From: Perlabentimonas sp046542995
GTDB lineage: Bacteria > Bacteroidota > Bacteroidia > Bacteroidales > Tenuifilaceae
Reading direction: 5' to 3'
DNA length: 18,798 nt
Assembly (NCBI GenBank): GCA_046542995.1
Contig: JBKHAH010000065.1
Location: 1-18,798 of the forward strand
Shown here: one piece after another, positions 5,316 through 12,964 of the stretch
Layout: every line of letters begins with the position of its first letter
How positions within the stretch are numbered: the stretch's first letter is position 1
Made by a program: the position numbers and the translations under genes
Notes under the pieces: model-generated
What the model saw: the letters and a program-made list of their open reading frames with translations, nothing else
Told to the model about the DNA's origin: nothing
Database searches by the model: none

Positions 5316-7709
5316 TTAAAATTCAACAATAATACCAACCGTTGGCAGAACGGTGCCCGCCCCTGCGCCAGGGATTTCCTCAAGCAGGTACCTTCCATCC
5401 TCAACAATGCGGTTACCATCATCGTCAACTGCAACAATTATATTATCAGGCTGGTCACCTTCAAAATTGTATAGGTTCTGCACATCAACATAGAAGTTGA
5501 GGGTCCATTTATCAAGATAGAACATCTTGTCAACACGAACATCGAGCTGGTGGAACGCGCCCAGGCGTAAGGTGTTAAAGCGTGAGTAATCCAGATATCC
5601 TCTACCCTGCGCATCCCAAGCCTGAATAATTGACGATGTTTCCAAGTCCCATGGCGTATAGGGAGAACCGCCCACGTATCGCCACTTAAAACCAAAGTCC
5701 CATCCCTTGCTAAAGCTACGGGTTGATGTTAAAGTAAAGATGTGTCGATTATCCCATGCAGTTGGGATATAGTCGTCTTCAAGAGTGGGGATGGTATTCT
5801 CCGATTCGCTCCAAACCAATGTGTAAGCAAGTATGGTATTAAATCCAAATACATCGCGCGATCGATATAGCAGTTCCATGCCGTATGCCCTTCCTTTTGC
5901 TGTTGATGTTACGGCCTCATCGCCAAAGGTTCCAAAGTCGGCACCCTTGCTGGCCATAGAAATTGAGTCGGTTAGAGAGAATGGGTAGTTGCTGTACCAT
6001 TTGTAAAACCCTTCGAGGGTTACCCTGCTGTTTTCGGTGGGTATCCACTCGAAACCTCCCACCAGATGGTCGGCCCGGATATATTTTAGGTTATTCTCCT
6101 TATTAACCAGCGTACCATCTGACGTTGCAAAGCCAAGCATAGTATAGGGCGGTTGCTGGTAGTAACGCCCAGCGTTAAAATTGGCAAAAATATCAGGTTT
6201 AATCTGATAGGAACCTGAAATACGAGGGCTCAGCTGGTTAAGCATATTACTCATGTTAGAAGAATAGCTGTTTGCATCGGCCCTTAAACCAAGGGAAAGG
6301 TTGAGGCGCTCTTCAAAAAAATCCTGACTTACCTGACCAAACACGCTCCATTTAAAAAGGTTAAGCTTCGAGTCGTAATCAATAGGAGTAAATTCATTAT
6401 TGATAAAGGCTGCACGATAGGTTTGATTAGTGTATCGCGCATACTCTAATCCCCCGCCAACATTGAGCTTCATTCCGTTCGACAATCGCCTGTCGTGCTC
6501 ATACCTTAGCTTGTTCTCCGATTCCTGCGAGGTGTAATCAAGCAATTTCATGTCATCCTCATCATTATCCCTGTACTTAAACTGCCTATTATTAAGCATA
6601 TTACGACTAAGCACCCATGTATCGAAACTATTATCTCTAAAATGCTTATAAACAATACCATTGGTATAGTTCCACTGAGTATTAACAGGTACGTAGTTTA
6701 GAATATACCTTTGGTCGGGGGTGGGGCTCTCAAGGCCTGTATTGAGAGAGAACTGGTCAATGGCACCAATTCCAATTACGGTTATCTCGTTTTGCTCGTC
6801 AATACGGGTTCTGGTTTTAAGCTGAAAATCGTTGTATGTGGGTAGGAATGGTAAGCCAATGGCGCTAAAGAGGAATTGGAGATATGAACGACGTGCAGAG
6901 AATATTGCTGTTGTTCTGTCGGAAAGTGGTCCATCCAGGGTAAGAGCTAAATCGCTGGCCCCAACAGCCGCTTTATATTTTATCCGCTCGCTGTTACCAT
7001 TAATCTGCCTAAAATCGAGCACTGCGCTAAGTGAATTCCCCTTGGATGAAGGGAAGGCGCTTGAGTAGAAATTCGCTTCGCGAATAAAATCGGCGTTAAT
7101 AATACCTACTGGTCCACCCGATGCTCCCTGCGTGGCAAAATGGTTCAGGTTCGGTATCTCAACCCCGTCAAGGTAGAAGGTATTCTCACCGGGCCCTCCT
7201 CCGCGCACTATAACATCGTTTCGAAATGCGGGCGTGGAGCCAACGCCGGGCAACGATTGTATTACGCGACTAATATCACGATTACCACCGGGGTTCTTCT
7301 CTATCTCTGCAATTCCTATTCGCTGAAGCGAAACGGGACTCTCCTCGCTCCTTCTGAACGGGCTGGCCTTAACGGTTACCCCTTCAAGCTCAACGGAGGT
7401 TTCCTCCAGCTCAACCTCATAAAAAGCGGTTCGGGCGTTGGTTACCATTATTTGGCTCGATACGTACGGTTTAAAACCCACTGCCGAGACCCTTATCTCA
7501 ACATAGCCAGGCTCTAACCCGGCAAATAGGAAGTTGCCGTCAAAGTCGGAGGTTGAGCCGATATTGGTTTCCCATATTACAATATTTGCGAAGGGAACAG
7601 GCTCGTTATTCTGCTTGTTAACTATTCGCCCCTCTATTGCCCCTGTGCTTTGGGCATACATGTTATAGCTTAAAGTAGATAGGAGAATGAATGTGAAAAC
7701 TTTCTTCAT
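5316..7709 (-). CDS. TonB-dependent outer-membrane receptor with carboxypeptidase-regulatory-like domain
   Basis: A 797-residue outer-membrane active transporter. The signal peptide ends at YAQ (18-20). A carboxypeptidase-regulatory-like beta-sandwich domain spans about 22-107, with the typical PVPFANIVI, GSTSDFDGNF and VSAVGFK segments. The plug domain (about 120-235) carries LPGV (153-156), RGGGPGENTFYLDG (169-182) and LDF-type strands. The remaining about 560 residues form the beta-barrel and end in EF, the usual terminal aromatic for outer-membrane insertion. Its length and the lack of a SusD partner argue against a SusC polysaccharide transporter. The substrate cannot be read from the sequence. 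The DUF2271-like lipoprotein downstream may belong to the same transcript. A promoter-like pair lies just upstream (7728-7755). Confidence 0.94.
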   Translation of the reverse strand: MKKVFTFILLSTLSYNMYAQSTGAIEGRIVNKQNNEPVPFANIVIWETNIGSTSDFDGNFLFAGLEPGYVEIRVSAVGFKPYVSSQIMVTNARTAFYEVELEETSVELEGVTVKASPFRRSEESPVSLQRIGIAEIEKNPGGNRDISRVIQSLPGVGSTPAFRNDVIVRGGGPGENTFYLDGVEIPNLNHFATQGASGGPVGIINADFIREANFYSSAFPSSKGNSLSAVLDFRQINGNSERIKYKAAVGASDLALTLDGPLSDRTTAIFSARRSYLQFLFSAIGLPFLPTYNDFQLKTRTRIDEQNEITVIGIGAIDQFSLNTGLESPTPDQRYILNYVPVNTQWNYTNGIVYKHFRDNSFDTWVLSRNMLNNRQFKYRDNDEDDMKLLDYTSQESENKLRYEHDRRLSNGMKLNVGGGLEYARYTNQTYRAAFINNEFTPIDYDSKLNLFKWSVFGQVSQDFFEERLNLSLGLRADANSYSSNMSNMLNQLSPRISGSYQIKPDIFANFNAGRYYQQPPYTMLGFATSDGTLVNKENNLKYIRADHLVGGFEWIPTENSRVTLEGFYKWYSNYPFSLTDSISMASKGADFGTFGDEAVTSTAKGRAYGMELLYRSRDVFGFNTILAYTLVWSESENTIPTLEDDYIPTAWDNRHIFTLTSTRSFSKGWDFGFKWRYVGGSPYTPWDLETSSIIQAWDAQGRGYLDYSRFNTLRLGAFHQLDVRVDKMFYLDKWTLNFYVDVQNLYNFEGDQPDNIIVAVDDDGNRIVEDGRYLLEEIPGAGAGTVLPTVGIIVEF

Positions 7710-7727
7710 AGCAGGTTTAAGTTTATA

Positions 7728-7755
7728 TAAATGTACAACTTTAAACCATAAACAA
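7728..7755 (-). promoter_or_regulatory. Probable promoter of the TonB-dependent receptor gene
   Basis: On the minus strand TTG (7753-7755) is followed after 17 bases by TACATTTA (7728-7735), one base off the TAnnTTTG consensus. It ends 18 bases before the receptor ATG. Confidence 0.4.
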
Positions 7756-7816
7756 CGAAAAAAATATTTTGTTTAACTTTTTACGTATTTTACTGCACAC
7801 GAATTGAACTTCACCT

Positions 7817-7845
7817 AAAAAAGGCCTAAGAAAAACTCAGGCCTT
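7817..7845 (-). terminator. Intrinsic terminator after the DUF3127 gene
   Basis: A ten-pair stem (7821-7830 with 7836-7845; AAGGCCTAAG against CTCAGGCCTT, one A-C mismatch) has a five-base loop. On the minus strand it is followed by a T run (7817-7822). It lies 21 bases past the DUF3127 stop and separates it from the TonB-dependent receptor gene. Confidence 0.75.
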
Positions 7846-7866
7846 AAAAATAACACGTTAAATAAT

Positions 7867-8241
7867 TTAAAACGGCAAATCATCCTCACCATCATTCGGT
7901 ATCTCTGGTGGCAAATCATTCATGCTGGGCATGGGAGGTGGCTCGGATACTTCTGTTGCCGCTTGTGGTGTATCGCCCAGCTTCTCCATTCTCCATGCTT
8001 TAACATCGGTATACCACTTGCCATTAAACTCACGCGATTCAATATTTACCGACACTTTTAACGTGTCGCCAATGCTCATGCTCTCTAGGTCCTGCGTTTT
8101 ATCACCCCATAGCATGATACAAACCTTCTTGGGGTACTGCTCTTGTGTTTCTAAAATAAACTGTTGTTTAACCCAGGGCCCTTTACGTCCCTCTCCCTTT
8201 TGCTCTGGGAGTTTCTCTATTAATTTACCTGTAATTTCCAT
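7867..8241 (-). CDS. DUF3127 OB-fold protein with SSB-like acidic tail
   Basis: A 124-residue cytoplasmic protein. Residues 1-90 match the DUF3127 domain of Bacteroidota (MEITGKLIEKLP start, GPWVKQQFILET at 21-32, MLWGDK at 43-48, FNGKWYTDVKAW at 72-83), which is an OB-fold-like beta barrel. The tail (91-124) is Pro/Glu/Met-rich, disordered in appearance, and ends GEDDLPF. That closely copies the acidic DD(I/L)PF tip by which single-stranded DNA-binding protein recruits repair and replication partners. A role in single-stranded nucleic-acid binding follows from the fold plus the tail, but has not been shown here. It sits behind the prolyl isomerase gene with a terminator between them and another terminator after it. 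Confidence 0.88.
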   Translation of the reverse strand: MEITGKLIEKLPEQKGEGRKGPWVKQQFILETQEQYPKKVCIMLWGDKTQDLESMSIGDTLKVSVNIESREFNGKWYTDVKAWRMEKLGDTPQAATEVSEPPPMPSMNDLPPEIPNDGEDDLPF

Positions 8242-8255
8242 CTATAAATTTTTAT

Positions 8256-8288
8256 AAAGAAAAAGCGGGTGGGCTTTCGCCACCCGCT
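8256..8288 (-). terminator. Intrinsic terminator after the FKBP gene
   Basis: A perfect nine-pair GC-rich stem (8264-8272 with 8280-8288, AGCGGGTGG against CCACCCGCT) has a seven-base loop and a T-rich run on the minus strand (complement of 8256-8263). It lies between the FKBP stop (8311) and the DUF3127 start (8241), so it either ends FKBP transcripts or attenuates transcription into DUF3127. Confidence 0.82.
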
Positions 8289-8310
8289 AATATAATCTGC
8301 TAGAATAATA

Positions 8311-9009
8311 CTACTTCTCTTCCTCTAAAATTTCCAGTAGCTCAACCTCAAAAATAAGGGTCTCGTTTGGACGGATAGCTCCGCCTGGACGAGGATTTGC
8401 TCCGTAGGCTAAATCGGATGGAATGTAAAGCTTGTACTTAGAACCAACGTTCATTTTCTGCAGGCCAATTGTCCATCCCTTAATTACACCGTTAAGAGAA
8501 ATCTCTAATGGTTCGCCTCTTTCAACAGATGAATCGAAAACAGTACCGTCAACCAATGTACCATGATAATGAACGCTAACCTTATCTGTTGCTTTCGGCT
8601 TTGGTCCATCGCCCTCAACAAGAACTTTGTATTGTAGTCCAGTTGAATCAACAATTACGTCCTCCTTTTTGGCATTCTCCTCAAGGAAACTCTCGCCCTC
8701 TTCCATAGCCTCATTTGCTTTTCTTTCATTCTCTTTGGTCATGTATTCCCTGATGTATGCAATAGCTTCATCATTTGACATAACACCTTCCTTCTCGCTA
8801 TTAGCATCTTGTAATCCCTTGGCAAGGGCCAAAATATTAATATCCTCAAAGTCATTCTGCTCCATTGATGCTGCAATGTTAACACCAAGAGCGTAGCTCA
8901 AACTATCAGCCTCGGATTTTACATCAACATCAATGCTTTTTGTTTGGCATCCAGTAAATAGGATGGCCATTCCAACGGTAAAAATTGATAATCTAATTAG
9001 TAACTTCAT
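8311..9009 (-). CDS. FKBP-type peptidyl-prolyl cis-trans isomerase, lipoprotein (FkpA/Mip-like)
   Basis: Predicted prolyl isomerase and folding helper of the periplasm or outer membrane, 232 residues from the ATG at 9007-9009. The signal peptide ends in the lipobox LFTGC (C21). An FKBP_N-type helical region (about 30-110, DSLSYALGVNIA followed by a charged helix) normally gives dimerisation in FkpA/Mip proteins. The FKBP catalytic domain fills the C-terminal half and shows VHYHGTLVDGTVFDSS, PLEISLNGVIKGW, GLQKMNVGSKYKLYIP and LAYG with PNETLIFEVELLEI. Another in-frame ATG at 9021 would add four residues; the later one gives the better signal peptide. It is followed by a strong terminator and preceded by mnmD, 48 bases away on the same strand. 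A TACCTTCG element (9045-9052) is a weak possible -7 box. Confidence 0.94.
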   Translation of the reverse strand: MKLLIRLSIFTVGMAILFTGCQTKSIDVDVKSEADSLSYALGVNIAASMEQNDFEDINILALAKGLQDANSEKEGVMSNDEAIAYIREYMTKENERKANEAMEEGESFLEENAKKEDVIVDSTGLQYKVLVEGDGPKPKATDKVSVHYHGTLVDGTVFDSSVERGEPLEISLNGVIKGWTIGLQKMNVGSKYKLYIPSDLAYGANPRPGGAIRPNETLIFEVELLEILEEEK

Positions 9010-9057
9010 AATTATATGCATATTAAAGGTTAAATTTTCTGATGCGAAGGTAATTAT

Positions 9058-9750
9058 TTATTTGTTAATGCCGAAAATTTTCATTTTTTTCCATGCCCTA
9101 AGTATATGATTTTTTCCTGGAGGACCCGGAAGCCTCTCAATCTGAAAACCAACTGCACGTAATGCTTCTTTCACAATCCCCTTAACGCAATATGTCACCA
9201 ACGCTCCGCCGTTATTCATTGCATCATAAACTTTCTGGAACTGCTCAGCACTCCACATCTCTGGCTGATCATCGGGCGCAAAAGCATCAAAATAAACCAA
9301 ATCGTAATTCTTCATAGGCTGCCAGGTTGTAAAGTCAATGCAGCTCTTCTCAATCTTAAAGCTGGGGTTCAACTTGCTTTCATGGTTCCATGGCAAAGCG
9401 CACAATTCATTCCAAGCGGAGGCAACTACAGGTTCAAGTATCCTGGAATAGTTAAGCAACTTATAATCATTGACCGCTAATGGGTATAATTCAATTGCAT
9501 GATAGATGACATTCACTTTCCTTAGCAAAGCTTCAAAAGCAGTTAAAGCTGCATTTAGTCCAGTACCAAAACCAACTTCAAGAATACTGATACTCTTTAA
9601 ATCTCTGGCTTTAAAACCCGCCTCAATAAATATATGCTTCGATTCTGTTACAGCACCGTGCTGTGAATGGTATAACGCATTGTGCCTCTCTGAATATAGC
9701 GTTGACGAACCATCCGCTGTTTTTGAATGGGATATGTTTGCTGTTTCCAT
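9058..9750 (-). CDS. mnmD: tRNA (5-methylaminomethyl-2-thiouridine34) methyltransferase MnmD (stand-alone MnmC methyltransferase domain)
   Basis: A SAM-dependent methyltransferase for the last step of the wobble-uridine mnm5s2U34 modification in tRNA. It corresponds to the N-terminal half of bifunctional MnmC, here as a separate 230-residue protein. Visible features are the SAM loop LEVGFGTGLNAALT (57-70), the acidic residue after strand 2 in HAIELYP (84-90), the family signature YFDAFAPDDQPEMW (153-166), and the C-terminal GGALVTYCVKG and RLPGPPGKNHILRA stretches (181-219). No FAD-dependent oxidase domain is attached. The ATG at 9748-9750 was chosen; an upstream in-frame start would overlap the divergent promoter and add cysteine-rich sequence foreign to the family. 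A -7 element only four bases upstream predicts a leaderless message. Divergent from tlyA. Confidence 0.9.
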   Translation of the reverse strand: METANISHSKTADGSSTLYSERHNALYHSQHGAVTESKHIFIEAGFKARDLKSISILEVGFGTGLNAALTAFEALLRKVNVIYHAIELYPLAVNDYKLLNYSRILEPVVASAWNELCALPWNHESKLNPSFKIEKSCIDFTTWQPMKNYDLVYFDAFAPDDQPEMWSAEQFQKVYDAMNNGGALVTYCVKGIVKEALRAVGFQIERLPGPPGKNHILRAWKKMKIFGINK

Positions 9751-9754
9751 GATA

Positions 9755-9762
9755 CAAAAATA
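9755..9762 (-). promoter_or_regulatory. -7 promoter element of mnmD
   Basis: TATTTTTG on the minus strand is an exact TAnnTTTG match ending five bases before the mnmD ATG. No well-spaced TTG -33 box is seen. If it is used, transcription begins at or within a few bases of the start codon. Confidence 0.45.
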
Positions 9763-9799
9763 GCAACAAATGCGCATATATTTTGATAGCAAAAAGCAT

Positions 9800-9807
9800 T
9801 ACTTTTG
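9800..9807 (+). promoter_or_regulatory. -7 promoter element of tlyA
   Basis: TACTTTTG is an exact TAnnTTTG match 20 bases before the tlyA ATG at 9828. The nearest upstream TTG (9783-9785) is 14 bases away, shorter than usual for a -33 box. Confidence 0.5.
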
Positions 9808-9827
9808 CATCTAAAACAAATAACTGT

Positions 9828-10628
9828 ATGCGACTTGATGTTTCCCTTGTTAAGCAACAGATTTTCTCTTCACGCGAAGTTGCAAAATTCAATATATTAA
9901 AAGGGCATGTAGCAGTTAACGGCAAAGTTGCTAAAAAGCCATCGCAATATATTTCTGAAACAGACTCAATTGAACTTGTAGGAGAGCCCCCGCTACCCTA
10001 CGTTAGCAAAGGTGGCTTAAAACTTCACAAAGCCATAAAGGAATTTGGCATCGACTGCTCCCACCTTAATGCTCTTGATGTTGGCGCCTCAACCGGAGGG
10101 TTTACCGACTGCCTGCTAAAGCTCGGAGCCTCATGTGTGTACGCAACTGATGTTGGAACAAACCAGCTTGCCAAAGAACTTAAAGATGATGGCAGGGTGA
10201 TATCTATTGAAAATATTAACATCAAGAATTTACTGCCAGAACATGTTGATAAGAAAAAGTTCAACCTTATTGTAACCGACCTATCGTTCATTTCATTAAC
10301 GAAGGTAATTGAGTTTTTCCCAAAATTTCTGCAGCCTGATGGCATTGTTGTGGCTTTAATTAAACCTCAATTCGAGGTGGGCTCCGAATCTATTTCCAAG
10401 GGTGGTATCGTTAAAGACAAGAAAGCCCATGCCACCGCTATTATTAATATTGCGCAAGAATCTGCTAAGCATAAGCTCTTTCTAAAATCGTTAACTTGGT
10501 CGCCAATTGTTAGTGCTAGTAAGAATATTGAGTATTTAAGCCTCTTCACAAAGGAATTGTCAATCCTGCCAGATATTAACCAAACGGTAAAACTAGCTTT
10601 CAAACAGCAAAAGGAGCTGCTAAGATAA
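9828..10628 (+). CDS. tlyA: TlyA family rRNA (cytidine-2'-O)-methyltransferase/hemolysin-like protein
   Basis: A 266-residue protein with the TlyA layout. An N-terminal S4 RNA-binding domain (1-55, MRLDVSLV, SSREVAKFNILKG and VAVNGK) is joined to an FtsJ-like Rossmann methyltransferase domain (58-266). The SAM-binding loop is LDVGASTGGFTD (83-94). The FtsJ-type catalytic set can be traced as K65 in KGGLKL, D151 in TDLSFISL, K179 in LIKPQFE and E235 in NIEY. TlyA proteins 2'-O-methylate ribosomal RNA; the exact target site here is inferred only by family. The ATG at 9828 was chosen because S4/TlyA proteins begin MRLD; an earlier frame start at 9783 lies inside the promoter. Divergent from mnmD with 77 bases between the start codons. 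Confidence 0.93.
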   Translation: MRLDVSLVKQQIFSSREVAKFNILKGHVAVNGKVAKKPSQYISETDSIELVGEPPLPYVSKGGLKLHKAIKEFGIDCSHLNALDVGASTGGFTDCLLKLGASCVYATDVGTNQLAKELKDDGRVISIENINIKNLLPEHVDKKKFNLIVTDLSFISLTKVIEFFPKFLQPDGIVVALIKPQFEVGSESISKGGIVKDKKAHATAIINIAQESAKHKLFLKSLTWSPIVSASKNIEYLSLFTKELSILPDINQTVKLAFKQQKELLR

Positions 10629-10739
10629 ATGTAGTACTATATTGCGTATGCTTATTAGAATAAATATGTTATTTTTATAGCACTGTTTTATTGAACAGCA
10701 ATTTAAACATAATTACCTAACAATAAAAACAATACACCA

Positions 10740-12851
10740 ATGAAAAAGATGTTAACATTAGCCATTACAGTAGGCATTGTGCTGTTCTTCTTCTCTTGCA
10801 AACAGAAGAACCCCCTGCTAAACGATTACGACACTCCGTTTAATGTCCCTCCTTTCGATGAGATTAAGGTAGAACATTATGAGCCAGCCTTTGAGGAGGG
10901 CATGCGTCAACAAATGGAGATAATTAACGAGATAATTAACAACCCTGAAGAACCTACATTCGAGAACACTATTCTAGCTCTTGAGTACAGCGGTCAGCTA
11001 CTCGACAAGATTGCAAGAACGTACTATCCTCTTAGTTCTGCTAAAACAGGCAAGGAAATGCAGGCGGTTGCTCAGGTTATTGCACCAAAACTAAGCCAAC
11101 ATAACGACAACATAAACCTGAATCCTGAGCTTTTTGAAAGAATAAAAACCGTTTATAAATCCAGAGATGAACTTGACCTGAATGCTGAACAGGAAAGGCT
11201 ACTCGAAAAGATATACGAAAGTTTTGTTCGTGGGGGAGCAAATCTTCCCGAAGAAAAGCAAGCCCGTTTTAGGGAGATTAACGAGGAGCTCTCCAAGCTA
11301 ACCCTTAAGTTTGGCGATAACGTTCTTGCTGAGACCAACGATTACAAAATGGTTATTGACAATGAGGAGGACCTTGCAGGGCTGCCCGAATGGCTTATTA
11401 GCTCTGCTGCCGAAGCAGCAAAAGATGCAGGTGAAGAGGACAAATGGGTGTTTACTCTTCATAACCCCAGCTGGATTCCTTTCTTACAGTACTCCGAAAA
11501 AAGGGAGCTGCGCGAGAAGCTTTTCCGTGCCTACTTTATGAGAGGCAACAATAACAACGAGAACGATAATAAGGATGTCATTAAAAAGGTAATCCCCCTT
11601 CGTTTAGAGCGTGCAAATCTGCTTGGCTACCCAACGCATTCTCATTTTGTTCTTGAGAACAACATGGCAAAAAATCCTGAAACTGTTGACGAATTTCTTG
11701 CAAAACTTTGGGAGCCTGCACTAGCCCGTGCAAAAACCGAAGCATACGATATGCAAGAGATGATTAATACTGAAGAGGACGATTCCCGCCTGCAATCATG
11801 GGATTGGTGGTACTACGCTGAGAAAGTTCGCAAGGAGAAGTTTGACCTTGACGAGGAGATGCTGAAGCCTTACTTCGAACTTGAAAACGTAAGGCAAGGT
11901 ATTTTTACGCTAACAGAGAATTTGTGGGGTTTGCAGTACGAAAAACTTAACAATGTACCTGTTTACCATCCTGAAGCAACTGTTTATGAGGTGAAAGAGG
12001 CCGATGGCAGCCATATCGGATTACTTTACATGGACATGCACCCACGCGAGAGCAAACGGAGCGGAGCATGGATGACAAGCTTCAGAGGACAGCATGTTTC
12101 AGAAGACGGAGAGCATGTTACGCCAGTTATTACCATTGTTTGTAATTTCACTCGCCCATCGGGCGATAAGCCTGCGCTTCTAACCATTGACGAGGTAAGC
12201 ACCTTCTTCCACGAATTTGGTCACGCCCTTCATGGCTTGCTATCAAATGTTACGTACCCTCGTCTTGCAGGAACCAACGTTTCAAGAGATTTCGTTGAGC
12301 TTCCATCGCAGATTATGGAGAACTGGTGCATGGACCCAGAATTCTTAAAGATGTATGCGTTCCATTACGATACAGGGAAAGTTATTCCTGATGAGCTGGT
12401 TGAGAAGATTGAGAAAAGCGGCTCGTTCAACCAAGGTTTTGCTACAACAGAATTCCTTGCAGCAGCCCTACTCGACATGGACTACCATACTTTGGAAGAT
12501 TTGGAGGAAGCTAAAAACATTGATGTAATTGATTTTGAGAAGGAATCAATGGATAATATCGGTCTTATCAACGAGATTATTCCACGCTATCGCAGTACGT
12601 ATTTCCAGCATATCTTTAACCTTGGCTACTCCAGCGGATACTATAGCTACATCTGGTCGGGCGTACTCGATGCGGATGCTTACGAAGCGTTTAAAGAGAC
12701 TGGCGATATTTTTGATGAAGAAACTGCCAGGAAGTTCCGTGAGTTTGTTCTTGAAAAAGGAGGAACTGAAGATCCTGATATCCTTTACAGAAAGTTCCGC
12801 GGCAATGACCCAGATCCTAAGGCATTGCTAAGGCAAAGAGGATTAATTTAA
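10740..12851 (+). CDS. dcp: M3-family peptidyl-dipeptidase (Dcp-like), predicted lipoprotein
   Basis: A zinc metallopeptidase of family M3 (thimet oligopeptidase/Dcp), 703 residues, expected to remove dipeptides from peptide C-termini. The zinc site is clear: H491-E-F-G-H495 within FHEFGHALHGLL, third ligand E520 in DFVELPSQ, and substrate-binding aromatics in the SSGYYSYIWS stretch near residue 640. The N-terminus is a lipoprotein signal peptide (FFFSC, C20), so it is predicted to be anchored in the cell envelope and to degrade peptides in the periplasm, unlike the soluble E. coli Dcp. The start of the mature part (NPLLNDYDTPFNVPPFDEIK) is typical of Bacteroidota Dcp proteins. It is followed by a strong bidirectional terminator and faces the DUF418 gene. 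Confidence 0.95.
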   Translation: MKKMLTLAITVGIVLFFFSCKQKNPLLNDYDTPFNVPPFDEIKVEHYEPAFEEGMRQQMEIINEIINNPEEPTFENTILALEYSGQLLDKIARTYYPLSSAKTGKEMQAVAQVIAPKLSQHNDNINLNPELFERIKTVYKSRDELDLNAEQERLLEKIYESFVRGGANLPEEKQARFREINEELSKLTLKFGDNVLAETNDYKMVIDNEEDLAGLPEWLISSAAEAAKDAGEEDKWVFTLHNPSWIPFLQYSEKRELREKLFRAYFMRGNNNNENDNKDVIKKVIPLRLERANLLGYPTHSHFVLENNMAKNPETVDEFLAKLWEPALARAKTEAYDMQEMINTEEDDSRLQSWDWWYYAEKVRKEKFDLDEEMLKPYFELENVRQGIFTLTENLWGLQYEKLNNVPVYHPEATVYEVKEADGSHIGLLYMDMHPRESKRSGAWMTSFRGQHVSEDGEHVTPVITIVCNFTRPSGDKPALLTIDEVSTFFHEFGHALHGLLSNVTYPRLAGTNVSRDFVELPSQIMENWCMDPEFLKMYAFHYDTGKVIPDELVEKIEKSGSFNQGFATTEFLAAALLDMDYHTLEDLEEAKNIDVIDFEKESMDNIGLINEIIPRYRSTYFQHIFNLGYSSGYYSYIWSGVLDADAYEAFKETGDIFDEETARKFREFVLEKGGTEDPDILYRKFRGNDPDPKALLRQRGLI

Positions 12852-12873
12852 TCGACCTAACCGTAATTTAATG

Positions 12874-12906
12874 AAAAATCCCGCTGTTGAAATGGCGGGA
12901 TTTTTT
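12874..12906. terminator. Bidirectional intrinsic terminator between dcp and the DUF418 gene
   Basis: An eleven-pair stem (12874-12884 with 12895-12905; core AAATCCCGC/GCGGGATTT) has a ten-base loop. It has a T run at 12901-12906 on the plus strand and a matching A run on the other side, so it can stop transcription from both converging genes. Confidence 0.88.
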
Positions 12907-12964
12907 ATTATTACCGAAGGGAAAAGTTCAGTACCCTTTGCAAATCTATGTTCAAGATATATAA

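Noticed and set aside
7140..7517. 125-codon plus-strand open frame inside the TonB-dependent receptor gene
   Set aside because: Antisense to a clearly conserved plug and regulatory domain region; no recognisable protein features.
7922..8257. 111-codon plus-strand open frame over the DUF3127 gene
   Set aside because: Antisense shadow of a recognised gene; Cys/Ser-rich composition typical of such shadows.
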